NCBI GenBank assembly: GCA_964017185.1
Contig: OZ024871.1
Span: 22,668,488-22,732,487, forward strand
From: Rugalucina vietnamica
Taxonomy: Eukaryota; Mollusca; Bivalvia; Lucinida; Lucinidae
Direction: 5' to 3'
DNA: 64,000 nucleotides
The notes below the pieces were generated by a model, which saw only the letters and a program-made list of their open reading frames with translations, had not been told where the DNA came from and ran no database searches. Of this stretch, positions 11,299 through 22,150 are shown piece after piece. The position numbers and the translations under genes were made by a program. How positions within the stretch are numbered: position 1 is the stretch's first letter; every line of letters starts with the position of its first letter.

Positions 11299-14200
11299 CA
11301 AGAGGACCAATGGTCCTGTAAACGCTCACCTGAGATCTGCTGTATATACGAATGATGTAGAAAATAGTCCCAGTATAGGGGCAGATGAAGCCCTTGGGCC
11401 ATTTATTTTTTCAGAATAATCAATATACTGTCCATACAAGTTTTTCCCTTCAAATGACATTTTAACAGTTTACCCATTCAAATACATTGGCAACCCATGT
11501 TGACCTTGCCTTAAAATAGGTCAAGGTCATCACAGGGTCATGATTATACATACATTGTAGTACTTGAGTCATCGATGCTTCATGCCAAGTTTCTTCGAAA
11601 TCGGTCCACCAGTTCCGGAGAAGATTTTTGAAGGGTTTATACCATATATGGGCATAGCGGCCATCTTGTTCATGTGACCTGGATTATTTATATACACATT
11701 GATTCCCCCATTCTATAGATGCTTCATATGAAATTTGGCTTTGATTGGCCAAGCGGTTTCAGAGGAAAGGATGTTTGAATATTATGGTAATATACATGTA
11801 TAATGCCCCGGGGCTGGGGCAAATGAGTCCCTGGGGTCCAATTTTTTCAGAATCATTAATATTCAGTCCTACTGCCCATTTCCTGCAAGACTTTCACTTA
11901 AAATGACATTTTAAAAGTTTTCCCCATTCAAATGCATTGGTGACCTATGTTGACCTTGCCGTAAAATATGTCAAGGTCATCCAAAGGTCATAATTTATAA
12001 AGATATTGTAGTACTTTAGTCCCCAATGCTTCATGCCAAGTTTCGTTGAAATCGGTCCAGTGGTTCTGGAGAAGAAGAATTTTAAAGGGTTTTTACCATA
12101 TAAGGGCATGGTGGCCATCTTGGTCATGTGACCTGGATTATTAAGAAACAAATTGGTTCCCCCTTCCTAAAGATGCTTCATATAAAATTTGGCTTTGATT
12201 GGCCAAGTGGTTTCAGAGAAGAGGATCTTTGAATATTTTTGTAATATACATGTATATTGCCCCAGGGTGGGGGCAGACCAACCCCTAGGGTCCAAATTTT
12301 TTTCAGAATTACCTACCTTCAGTCCATTTGCCCTTTTCCTGCAAGATTTGCCTTTCAAATGACATTTTAACAATTTTTCCCATTCAAATGCATGGGCGAC
12401 CTATGTTATCCTTGCCGTAAAATAGGTCAAGGTCATCCAAAGGTCATAATTTATAAGCACATTGTAGTACTCTAGTCCCTGATGCTTCATGCCAAGTTTC
12501 ATTGAAATTGGTCCAGTGGTTCCTGAGAAAAATTTTGAAAGGTTTTTACCATATAAGGGCATGGTGGCCATCTTGGTCATGTGACCTGGATTATTAAGAA
12601 ACAAATTGGTTCCCCCTTCCTATAGATGCTTCATATAAAATTTGGCTTTGATTGGCCAAGTGGTTTCAGAGAAGAAGATCTTTGAATATTTTTGTAATAT
12701 ACATGTATATTGCCCCAGGGTGGGGGCAGACCGGTCCAAATTTTTTTTACAGAATTACCTACCTTCAGTCCATTTGCCCTTTTCCTGCAAGATTTGCCTT
12801 TCAAATGACATTTTAACAATTTTTCCCATTCAAATGCATGGGCGACCTATGTTGACCTTGCCGTAAAATAGGTCAAGGTCATCCAAAGGTCATAATTTAT
12901 AAAGACATTGTAGTACTCTAGTCCTTGATGCTTCATGCCAAGTTTCGTTGAAATCAGTCCAGTGGTTCCGGAGAAGAAGAATTTTGAAGGGTTTTTACCA
13001 TATATGGGCATGGCGGCCATCTTGGTCATGTGACCTGGATTATTTATAAACACATTGATTCCCCCTTCCTATAGATGCTTCATATAAAATTTGGCTTTGA
13101 TTGGCCAAGTGGATTCAGAGAAGAAGATCTTTGAATATTTTTTAATATACATGTATATTGCCCCAGGGTGGGGGCAGACCCACCCCTAGGGTCCAATTTT
13201 TTTTATAGAATTACCTACCTTCAGTCCATTTGCCCATTTCCTGCAAGATTTGCCTTTCAAATGACATTTTAACAATTTTTCCCATTCAAATGCATGGGCG
13301 ACCCATGTTGACCTTGCCATAAAATATGTCAAGGTCATCCAAAGGTCATAATTTATAAACACATTGTAGTACTCTAGTCCCCGATGCTTCATGCCAAGTT
13401 TCGTTCAAATTGGTCCAGTGGTTCCGGAGAAGAAGAACTTTGAAGGGTTTTTACCATATATGGGCATGGCGGCCATCTTGGTCATGTGACCTGGATTATT
13501 TATAAACACATTGATTCCCCCTTCCTATACATGCTTCATATAAAATTTGGCTTTGATTGGCCAAGTGGTTTCAGAGAAGATCTTTGAATATTTTTGTAAT
13601 AGACATGTATATTGCCCCAGGGTGGGGGCAGACCAACCCTGGGGTCCAAATTTTTTTTAGAATTACCTACCTTCAGTCCATTTGCCGATTTCCTGCAAGA
13701 TTTGCCTTTCAAATGACATTTTAACAATTTTCCCCATTCAAATGCATGGGCGACCTATGTTGACCAGGGGTCCAGTTACTGGGCTTTAGGGCGAAAAACT
13801 TCGCCCTAGGAGCCCAGGAATCGCCCTGTGAAGCCCCAAGGGCTACTAAAACTTTGCCTGCTAATTTCTGCAACTTTTTTAAAAGCTTTACTTGTGTAAA
13901 CAAATGGGTCATCAAACGATGTCTAGTGCAATCAACTGGAACATTATTCCTACCTGTCAACACTTCAAACAGCTGGCAGTTGGTTTGCTAATCCCTTCAG
14001 CATATCAATTATCATTGATTAGGTCATAATTGTGTTAAAACTGACACATTTCAGTGATCATTGCACATGTGAGTGGTCACAGATTTACCTGTCATTTTTA
14101 TCCGGGCCTATTTATCCATGCATTCAAATGAGATCAATAAAGTCAAAGAAGCATTTGAAAAGTTTTCTCCACAATTATGCCTTTTTGATGTGGACAGTTA

Positions 14201-14961
14201 TGTATCATAGTAATTGACATTTTGTGCACAGAAGTTGTTTTTATTTTTTTTTTAAAGATCGTTTTACAAGTTTTAGCTTTTACAAAATTGTTGACCTTTC
14301 TATTTAGAGGTTCTTTATGTTTGTAAAATGATTTCACTGTTTCCCTAACTCCAAAATGCAGTCTAATATAGAAATATTAATAGAAGATTAGCAGAATATT
14401 TCCTTTCTTTTTTATTTGGTCATTAAAAATAACTATGTTGTATTTCAAATCAAGGATTTCATTTTAAACCGAAACAATCCAATTCCGTATCATAAGTTGC
14501 TTTATTTGTCACTTCTCCCTAGGTCCCAAAACTTCTCCCTAGCTTTCTTGGAGGGAGAAGTGATTTCTCCCTATCTTTCAAGGCCAGCAGGACCCTTGAT
14601 GTTGACCTTGCCGTAAAATAGGTCAAGGTCATCCAAAGGTCATAATTTATAAACACATTGTAGTACTCTAGTCCCCAATGCTTCATGCCAAGTTTCGTTG
14701 AAATCGGTCCACCGGTTCCAGAGGAGAAGATTTTTGAAGGGTATTTACCATATATGGGCATGGCGGCCATCTTGGTCATGTGACCTGGATTATTTATAAA
14801 CACATTGGTTCCCCCTTCCCATAGATGCTTCACATAAAATTTGGCTTTAATTGGCCAAGCGGTTTCAGAGAAGAAGATCTTTGAAAATGGTGGACGACGG
14901 ACGCCGGACCATGGCCATCCTATAAGCTCACCTTGTGAGCCTAACGGCTCAGGTGAGCTAA
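11299..14961 (+). mobile_element. F1-e: F1 element nested in F1-d
   Basis: It starts CAAGAGGACCAATGGTCC and ends with a GAGCC-TAAC-GGCTC hairpin and GAGCTAA. About six core units of roughly 450 bp carry TTGACCTTGCCGTAAAATAG, GGTCAAGGTCATCC, CCATATATGG and GCGGCCATCTTGGTCATGTG. A hAT-type insertion interrupts it at 13,765-14,598. Removing 11,299-14,961 restores CAAAAAATCC, which is exactly the sequence of the related uninterrupted copy near 10,835. That comparison fixes both ends and shows no target duplication. Confidence 0.75.
13765..14598. mobile_element. hAT-type non-autonomous element in F1-e
   Basis: The 834-bp insertion begins CAGGGGTCCAG and ends as the complement of CAAGGGTCCTG. It is flanked by a perfect 8-bp direct repeat, ATGTTGAC, at 13,757-13,764 and 14,599-14,606. 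Removing it rejoins a standard F1 core unit (CCTATGTTGACCTTGCC). An 8-bp duplication with CAGGG-type ends is diagnostic of hAT elements. Subterminal palindromes (GGGCGAAAAACTTCGCCC; repeated CTTCTCCCTA) are present. No transposase is encoded. Confidence 0.85.
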
Positions 14962-17183
14962 AAATCCATAGTTTTCACTTTTTCCCCATGTAAAAGCCTA
15001 TGTTTCCAAAATTGACCTTGCCGTAAAATAGGTCAAGGTCATCCCAGGGTCATCATTTGCGAAAACTATGATGGGCTGGAGTCCCCGATGCTACATACCA
15101 AGTTTCATGGAAATCGGCCTGCCGGTTCTGGAGAAGAAAATTTTTGAGTGGTTTTTACCATATATGGGCGTGGCGGCCATCTTGGTCATGTGATCAAGAT
15201 CCCGCGAACAAATTTTGTTTCCCCCTACCCATGGATACTCCACACAAAATTTGGCTTCCATCGGCCAAGCGGTTTCAGAAGAAGAAGATGTTTGAAAATG
15301 TGAACGGACGGGCGTTGGCTCGACTACTATACTATAAGCTCACCTTGTGAGCCTTCGGCTCAGGTGAGCTAAAAATGTGTTTGTTAGGGCTGCACGGTAA
15401 AACCGATGCACTGGTAGACCGTGTTTTTTCTTATCTGCCAGTATGCACCGCTCGTTCTGCGGTACGTACGGGTACTTTCGGCTGCTTGGCGAAGTCGCTA
15501 TTTTCATACAAGTACTTACGGTAATTCAGTAGTCTAAGTAACTGTTTAATCCGTTATCGATTATTGACACCTATACTGTGATTGTCAAATTATCGCCCAT
15601 CATTAATCTGTGATTAAAAATTATATTACATCAATCGACACATGTTTTGCCTAATTATCATGATTACGGGTCGTGATACTTTACAACTTGGGCATGCGCA
15701 CCTTGACACCTTAGCTCCGCCTATTTTACATTCAAATTTTTGCTTCGTCCAATGGCATTGTTAGACCAAAGCGACTTGCGACCAGAAATATTTCCTAAAT
15801 AAGATTGTGTAATGTGTAATTGTGATTCACCTACGTGTGTAACGATGTAAATAGTTAGTCAGTCTTTTCTTTGAAAATTTGCGGACGCATATTGTAAAAC
15901 AAAGGTCATAATGTTGTGTCGTTTGGAGGACGCAGCGTTTCAAGCGGAGTATTCAATACACATAAACATAGCAGCATGCCCACTTCAATTTTAAGCTGAG
16001 GGTACATGTACCCTTTGTGTCCCCATTTTGGGGGTACAGGCCAAAATTTGAGGGTACACCATGTTTTTGAACTGAAAACTCACACTATGCATTAATACGA
16101 GATCCATCCTTTTTTCCGAGTTGTCCAATGAATGCTGAGGTTTTCAGTAAAACAGATATTGGTATGTCTTTGTGGTTAAGTTTTTTCTCTAAAAGCTAAT
16201 ACTTGCATTTCAATTTTAAGCAATAAGAAATACAAAAATCCACATTTCAAATGACACAAAATATTTAGAATGCTAATTCCTCTCGTAAAAAGTATTTTGC
16301 TCAATGAGCTAATATATGGAAATTATCTAAGTTTGATATTTAGACTCCTATTGCAACTAAATGCAGCAATCACGCTGTCTATAATACAGCCTAGTGTGTG
16401 GGGTACGATTAACAGAGATCGTAAGTTGCGCCAGATTTTAGGGTGCCCATTAGCTTTTAATTGCAGAATCAATCGTTTGCATAGAAATAATAAAAAATAA
16501 CACTTTAGCAAGTGTTCTTCAACTTTACATATAATAAAACAAAACGAATGGGTCATAATTGAAAGAAATAGGCTAAGAAATTGGACATCATTTTCTGCCA
16601 GTGAAACTGAAAGTGCAATTCAGATTGCGCAAGTCTTAGTATTCTCAGGCCACCTGGCGGTGAAAATCGATTGGCTAAAATTCTTGGCTGACCAATCAAA
16701 ACTGTAAATCTTAATTTAGAACACAAAAATGGAAATTTTTCAGCTATATTTAGAGCTTTATACTTAGACATTTTGAAAAGCCGCTCGCACAGGTATTTTA
16801 ATTTCTGCGTGCATCATTTCTTTGTATACGTTTTTGCTCGTAAGCAGTAGGTATTTTGTGCGTGCAGAGCAGTTTCTGTATGTGAATTACGTACTGCAGT
16901 ATGTGAATGGGCATGCTGCATATGTATATTGTGTAAAATGCATACTATTTGGATTTGTATTAGGCCAAAACAAAATATATTCGTGGTTCCGGTCCCCTGA
17001 CCGTGCCTAGATTTGATGCTCGACCCTAAACATTTTTTTCAGGCGTCAAATTCCAATTTTTTTTTTTTCACTCGTTTTTTTCCGGTAGTCCCGGTTTTTA
17101 TCAATCTCGGCTCGGATGGGGCTTTCATACCCCACCAGAATCCGGTGATTAGTTGTACCATTTCCTGTTTTAAATAGAAGAAG

Positions 17184-17429
17184 ATGGCCGCTTGCATCAG
17201 ACCACATTTTCTTCTCGCCTGTCGAATGAAGAAATGCGACAACATCCCTGAAGAGAAGAAGACGTTTCTGTATGTCGCTATGAATGAAGCAGTCACTGAC
17301 ATATTTCGTAAATGCCACGACGATGCAGGCCAGAATTACGATGAAAAACACTTCTGTTTTACTGCAGAATGCAGTTTGGGATTGACCAATTCCAACGAGA
17401 AAGCCAAAGGTGGAAATCTAGCTATCTAA
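17184..17429 (+). CDS. candidate 81-residue ORF, unrecognised
   Basis: The ATG has a purine at -3 and G at +4. The frame is noticeably richer in GC at third positions than its AT-rich surroundings, and an AATAAA lies just after the stop. The product is Cys- and charge-rich (RMKKCDNIPEEKKTFLYVAM near residues 14-33) and has no signal peptide, membrane segment or motif that I know. It lies inside the hAT-like element, so it could be a captured exon, a remnant of the element's own gene, or chance. Frames of 87 and 101 codons overlap it on the other strand, which weakens the case. Confidence 0.25.
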   Translation: MAACIRPHFLLACRMKKCDNIPEEKKTFLYVAMNEAVTDIFRKCHDDAGQNYDEKHFCFTAECSLGLTNSNEKAKGGNLAI

Positions 17430-18788
17430 ACCCAAACAATAAAACAAGAAACCCCAACAAAAGTCTCAAAGCATTAACTTGAAAAGATCTGTTGATGCTT
17501 TGATGCATTTTTTGGTGTCTTTTTTGGGGTCTATGTTTTCATATATCAAAAATTCAATTGTGGAACAACATTTGGTTCATGTAAACATGGTGTAAAAACA
17601 AAAGCGAAAACCAAGGAAGATACAAGTTTTATTCACATTTATATTGTGACAAACAACACTATTATAAGAAAAACAATGAAAATGCAACAGTTTATTAAAA
17701 TAAACTTTATAAAAAACAACGTTATTACAAGATACTTGATTCAAAAAAAAAAAAAAAAATAATTTTTAAAAATAAAATAATTTTCCTACCACCTACCCTA
17801 TTTTTCAAAACCATGTAATAGGAACCACATATATATTTTGTTTTGGCCTTATCTATCCTGTTATTTTCCTAAATTTCAAATGAATGCTGTCATAATAATT
17901 TTCAGTGTTGAAATGATTCATCGCGATGCAACGAAAAACCGGGTTCTCTGCCGTCGGTTCGATTCACGATTCACACTCATGGTGGTTCGGTTCGCTCGCA
18001 TGCTTTCCAGGGTTGTATTTTATATGTAAGCTTATTAAATCGAAACCAATACTATGCGCGATTTGATAAATATTGGTCAAAGTATCGAATCAGTATCTGT
18101 CTGTTTTGTGATGTGTTTAGCCCTAATCCTATTCATTTCGTGAGTGATAAGGCGCTTATAGGCAAGTCGCGGGTAACGCTATTTTACCAAGTCCGACCAG
18201 GTTGCGCGCCGTTTCTGTAGTTCCGGACATCAATTCTAGCTTCATGCATTCCTCAAAAATCAGGTGCAACCCGCTATTAAGGTCTGTTTGATCTACAGCT
18301 TTGTAAAGTCATATGTGCGTTGAGTTTTGTAGTGACTTTCAGAAAAATCGATTAGCCAATCAGCGCTGGTGTTGAACTTCAGACCGCGCTGACAGATTTG
18401 ATTGACAAGTGGATTACTGTGTCTTTGTTTACGTTGTGAACTTTTCATCCACACGTGGTCAAGTGATAATTGATTTCTTTACTGTAAATATTTAGAGTCG
18501 CGTACACATTTGACCGATATCACGTCCGTGTATTGTTTGGCGTGCATGAATAATTGATGGTGATTATCTGATTTAATAGGAATAAAAGGACAATTACTTG
18601 AAGAGATGCTGTGTATCGCTTGGCTTGTTTTCACAACATTTTGGCCTATCGCAAGAAAACAATGGGTGTCATTCATGCTCGCTGGCAATGAATTGTGTCA
18701 CATCCGTACGGAATAGAAATGCCATTTCTCTGACAATGTTACGCACGGCAAGGTGTGTATGACACTTGGTGTAATCAAGATGGCAATG

Positions 18789-19880
18789 CAGGGCTCTCAT
18801 TTGCCAAAATTTGGGGCCGAAATTCGGCCCCATTCCCAATGCCAAAAAGTATGTTTTTTTCCCCATCGAAAGTTAAAAATCCCCAACTGTACCAAGACTA
18901 TACTTGGTCCCAGAAAATTGCATTTATCTTCAAAGCAAATAATAATTAATTGTATTTAAATACTTGATTACTGTGAGAGAACTCCATGTATTCTGTTTGG
19001 AACAAAAAATACTTCCGATTGAAATATCATCTTGTTAAATATCTTGTTGGGAGATGGCTGATTTTCGCAGAAACGATCTTTTTGGTCAAGACCGGTAGAC
19101 TGTTCCAGATTTTATACTGACTGCTAGAGTAATTTCCCTTCTACGCGAGAGCGAATCGCATTGCTTTCGAAGCGATATCGATACTAATTTGCAAATTTGA
19201 CAGCAAGTATCGCTGTGGTACACTACAAATTTAATATTTTTTGTGCTGTATGAAATGAACTCATTTAATTCTGGTAAATAATGCAGACCAGGAGTTTTCT
19301 TTGTTAATTTATGTGTATTATTTTATTCGTACCCAGGTAGATTTTGCACGGTACCGTTCGGCCATTCCTTCTTGTAAAGCTGTTGCAAAAAAAAACGGTG
19401 AAGACATGGTCTGTGAAAGAGGCGGGAAACTTGTTATACATTTCAAAGAATAACTTTCTTCACTTTTATGACCCAAACTACTTAAATTTCTTAAACTTTA
19501 ACAAAGCTATTATGCTGTGTCTTAAATGACTATCATAGGCGTACCGCCCATTACGCACAGTGCGCATGTGCGTAATGTAAAAAGTTAAAAGTAGCTAATT
19601 TATGGTGTTTTTTTGCCATTTTTCAATACACATTTAGCTTTTTTTGCCCTTGGTGCGTATAAATTGAAATTTTCTGGTTACGCCTATGACTATTCCACTG
19701 ACATTATCACAACAATAAAAATGAGTTTACTTGCAATGATCATTTTATTGTCTGCCTCTATACTGCTCATCTTTCTTTGTTTGCCTATTTACTATTTTCC
19801 CAATTTTAACCGAAACACCACCAATTTTCCCAATGCCAGGGGCCCTGGCCCCATTCCCAAAAATAGTAGTGAGAGCCCTG
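18789..19880. mobile_element. 1.1-kb inverted-repeat element inside the hAT-like element
   Basis: CAGGGCTCTCA at 18,789-18,799 is matched by TGAGAGCCCTG at 19,870-19,880. The flanks share CAATG (18,784-18,788 and 19,881-19,885). Both subterminal regions hold a GGGGCC-containing palindrome and CCCAATGCC. The 5-bp flanking repeat does not fit the 8 bp of hAT, so class is uncertain; a hAT with a decayed duplication is possible. No transposase seen. Confidence 0.55.
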
Positions 19881-19981
19881 CAATGACTTGTTAAGTCTGC
19901 AGTATACTGTGGTATGTACCGTGGTACAGGTGTCCGTACTGCGGTACAGTTTCATACGCGGTACCCAGCCCTAGTGTTTAT

Positions 19982-21720
19982 AGACAAATTTGGTGAATAT
20001 GAAGTTTTTATAATGTACGCAAATGAAAGACAATAAGACACGATGATTCTTATTATATGCAAAGTCATGAAATATAGAAAAATATTCATCAAATATAATA
20101 TATATTTGAAAAAGTTATACAGTGCTCCAGAAAGCGTCATACAGTTGTAATTTACGGACTGTATTTCACAAATTCACATACGGCTAAAATTAAAATTTTG
20201 CCAGTACCAAATACAGAAACGAAATGACGATACGATTAGGTCTCTTCAGTAGTCCTTAATTCCACAACCGGATTTTATGTCAATGAACAATTTTACAAAT
20301 TAAGTCATCCCTACATGCCCTATTCTGGTGTGGTATTGTCAGTTTGACGTTTCACCAGTAAACTATTCTGATTCTGATTTTCATGTTTCACCTCAAGTCA
20401 ACCTGTTTATTTCCAGTACCTGTCCTTTCCTGTTCCCGCTTAGACCAAAACATAGAGCTGTCTTAACGCCAATACGTTCCATGTCGTTAGACAGCCCTAA
20501 CGCAAGAATTTCCCTCATCATGACATCATTTCCCAGCTGAAATTATAACCATTCCTGTGCGTCAACCTTCAAAATTATTTGGCCGTAACATTAAAAACAT
20601 ACAATGCCACAAATGTACCTGGAAAAGAATCATTGAATCTCTTTGGATTGAGAATTGTTGCTGTTTTTTTGTCATTCGCGAAGATGTCAAGTTTCGTGCT
20701 GCCATCTTGTTTCTAACGTGGGAGAAGGTTGTTTCCTCGTTGTAAACATAAAATGACATAGTAAATGTTGCCGGAAGCAACGAATTACGTCATGCGCGTG
20801 TTTACAGCAACATGGCCCGTGATTGATGTAAAACGCTTTTTGACTGGTCGATCGATCCGAGCGGTAATACTAAATGACCAATGACAACATCGAACTGAAA
20901 TTGACCAAAACAAACATGGCGGTGCCCAACGAGTCAAAGCATTAAAAACGGGCCTTGAAATTTAGTGATTTTAGGAGTCTTCAATTGCTGTTAGTCCCGA
21001 AAATATATGGCGAGTTGCAGTAGGGAAAACAAGGAGTTAAACCGCTAAGTAAAAACGCTGTAGTGCATACAATGAAATGATTTTATGATTACTTTTTTTC
21101 GGCTATATGGCGATGTTCTTACACTCGCCATATCCTTATATTGCTAGTTCCCGCTATGCTACACCACAAATGGCCCTGCCACTGAATCAGTATGTCAGAT
21201 TAACGCCCTTTGACAGTATACAAAATCAAACATTCACATCATTTTATTTATGAAACAGTAACCAGTCCTCCAGTAATGTTTTTTAGTTTATCAGCACCCC
21301 ACCCACTGCTGTTAGCACTGCCGCTGAAAAGAAAATCGCCAATCAATAAGGTTTCAGACTTTCAGTGACAAAATGAATGTAAAATCGACACGGAAAAGGA
21401 TACCAGCACCATGGTTTCAACTGCTTCTTCTTCTTTCTACCCATATTTGTCTATTTGGGGGTATAATTTCGGGTAGAAATAGCAAAAAATCACTTTTTCG
21501 ATTTCGTGGCGTGCGTAATTTCAGTTCCCGGATGTTCAATTAACCAAACCGACAAGGAGGTGATGATCAGAAATTGATCGACTCAGTATCAGAAGATAGA
21601 TAGAAGTTATTGACCGAAATCCGTGGTTGATTTCTGGTCAACTTGTTCCTTGGCTTGAACCACAACAACGATAATATCACTCACTTCGCTGTAACGTTGA
21701 TACTCGGAATTGTAAACAAA
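19982..21720. other. mostly unique sequence, no gene recognised
   Basis: It contains a solo LINE 3' tail near 20,330. Otherwise it is AT-rich with several short frames that lack motifs. I see no exon with matching splice sites. Confidence 0.4.
20326..20379 (+). repeat. solo 3' tail of the resident LINE family
   Basis: The phrase TTGTCAGTTTGACGTTTCAC followed by CAGTAAACTATTCTGATTC matches, in the opposite orientation, the last bases of the full-length LINE at 22,072-22,130. No ORF sequence precedes it, so it is either an extremely truncated copy or the tail of a SINE that borrows this LINE end. Confidence 0.7.
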
Positions 21721-22071
21721 TCTGAATCTGATCTGGATCTGAATAGTTTACTGGTGACACGCCAAATGACATTATTTCACCAGGGGGTTCGGATGGGGGA
21801 GAAATTAGTCCCTTGAATGCACGAGTGAAGCTAGTTGCGAGATCTCACTCCGCTATATTACACATATGTTCCATATCTCTTCATTCGGAATGGTGAAGAG
21901 ACGTTTCGCTCCATGAAGATTGTACTCATCAGCTGAGTGTGCGAGTCTAGAGTGAAGCGAACTTGGACACACAGTCATCAGACATTTCAGCAGAGGAGAT
22001 AAGTGAATCAGGGAGGTCATTCCAATCCCTGATAGTCTGTGGAAAGAAACTACTTTTGTACGCTTCTTTGC
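21721..22071 (-). mobile_element. 5'-truncated LINE copy
   Basis: On the minus strand it encodes a C-terminal piece related to the adjacent full-length ORF (FFPQTIRDWNDLPDSLISS), then the same 3' untranslated region and a GAT-rich tail (CAGATCCAGATCAGATTC at the 3' end). Truncation lies at about 22,070, exactly where the full-length element's own tail ends. A 119-bp insertion interrupts it. Confidence 0.75.
21831..21949. mobile_element. short insertion in the truncated LINE copy
   Basis: It is flanked by GAGTGAAG at 21,823-21,830 and 21,950-21,957. Removing it restores continuity with the homologous part of the full-length LINE. Its left end (TTGCGAGATCTCACTCCGCT) resembles sequence at about 26,789-26,810, so it belongs to a small repeated family. 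Confidence 0.55.
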
Positions 22072-22150
22072 TCAGAATCAGAATAGTTTACTGGTGAAAC
22101 GTCAAACTGACAATACTACACCAGGGGGGATGGGGCTTGACCGGAGGGGA

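Larger units (their letters stand above)
10652..15372 (+). mobile_element. F1-d: older F1 element split by F1-e
   Basis: A degenerate 5' end (CCATAGGATCATTGGTCC, then TGTAAACGCTTACCTG) starts at 10,652. The matching 3' end, with the TTC-loop hairpin and GAGCTAA, is at 15,372. The sequence flowing into 11,298 (GCTGCAATAGTTTTCAAA) resumes at 14,962 with AAATCCATAGTTTTCACTTT. That continuity matches the uninterrupted phrase at about 10,818-10,860. F1-d is therefore the host of F1-e. Its core units belong to the 450-bp type. No coding capacity. Confidence 0.65.
15385..19973. mobile_element. large hAT-like element, no transposase seen
   Basis: The left end TAGGGCTGCACGGTA and the complement of the right end, TAGGGCTGGGTACCG, form short inverted repeats of the TAGGGCTGG type. 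Flanking 8-mers GTGTTTGT (15,377-15,384) and GTGTTTAT (19,974-19,981) match at 7 of 8 positions, as expected for an old hAT target duplication. Subterminal stretches at both ends are rich in GGTAC and ACCG steps. The 4.6-kb interior has no recognisable transposase; it holds a candidate 81-codon ORF and a second inserted element. An alternative is two solo ends brought together by chance, which the near-matching flanks make less likely. Confidence 0.55.
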
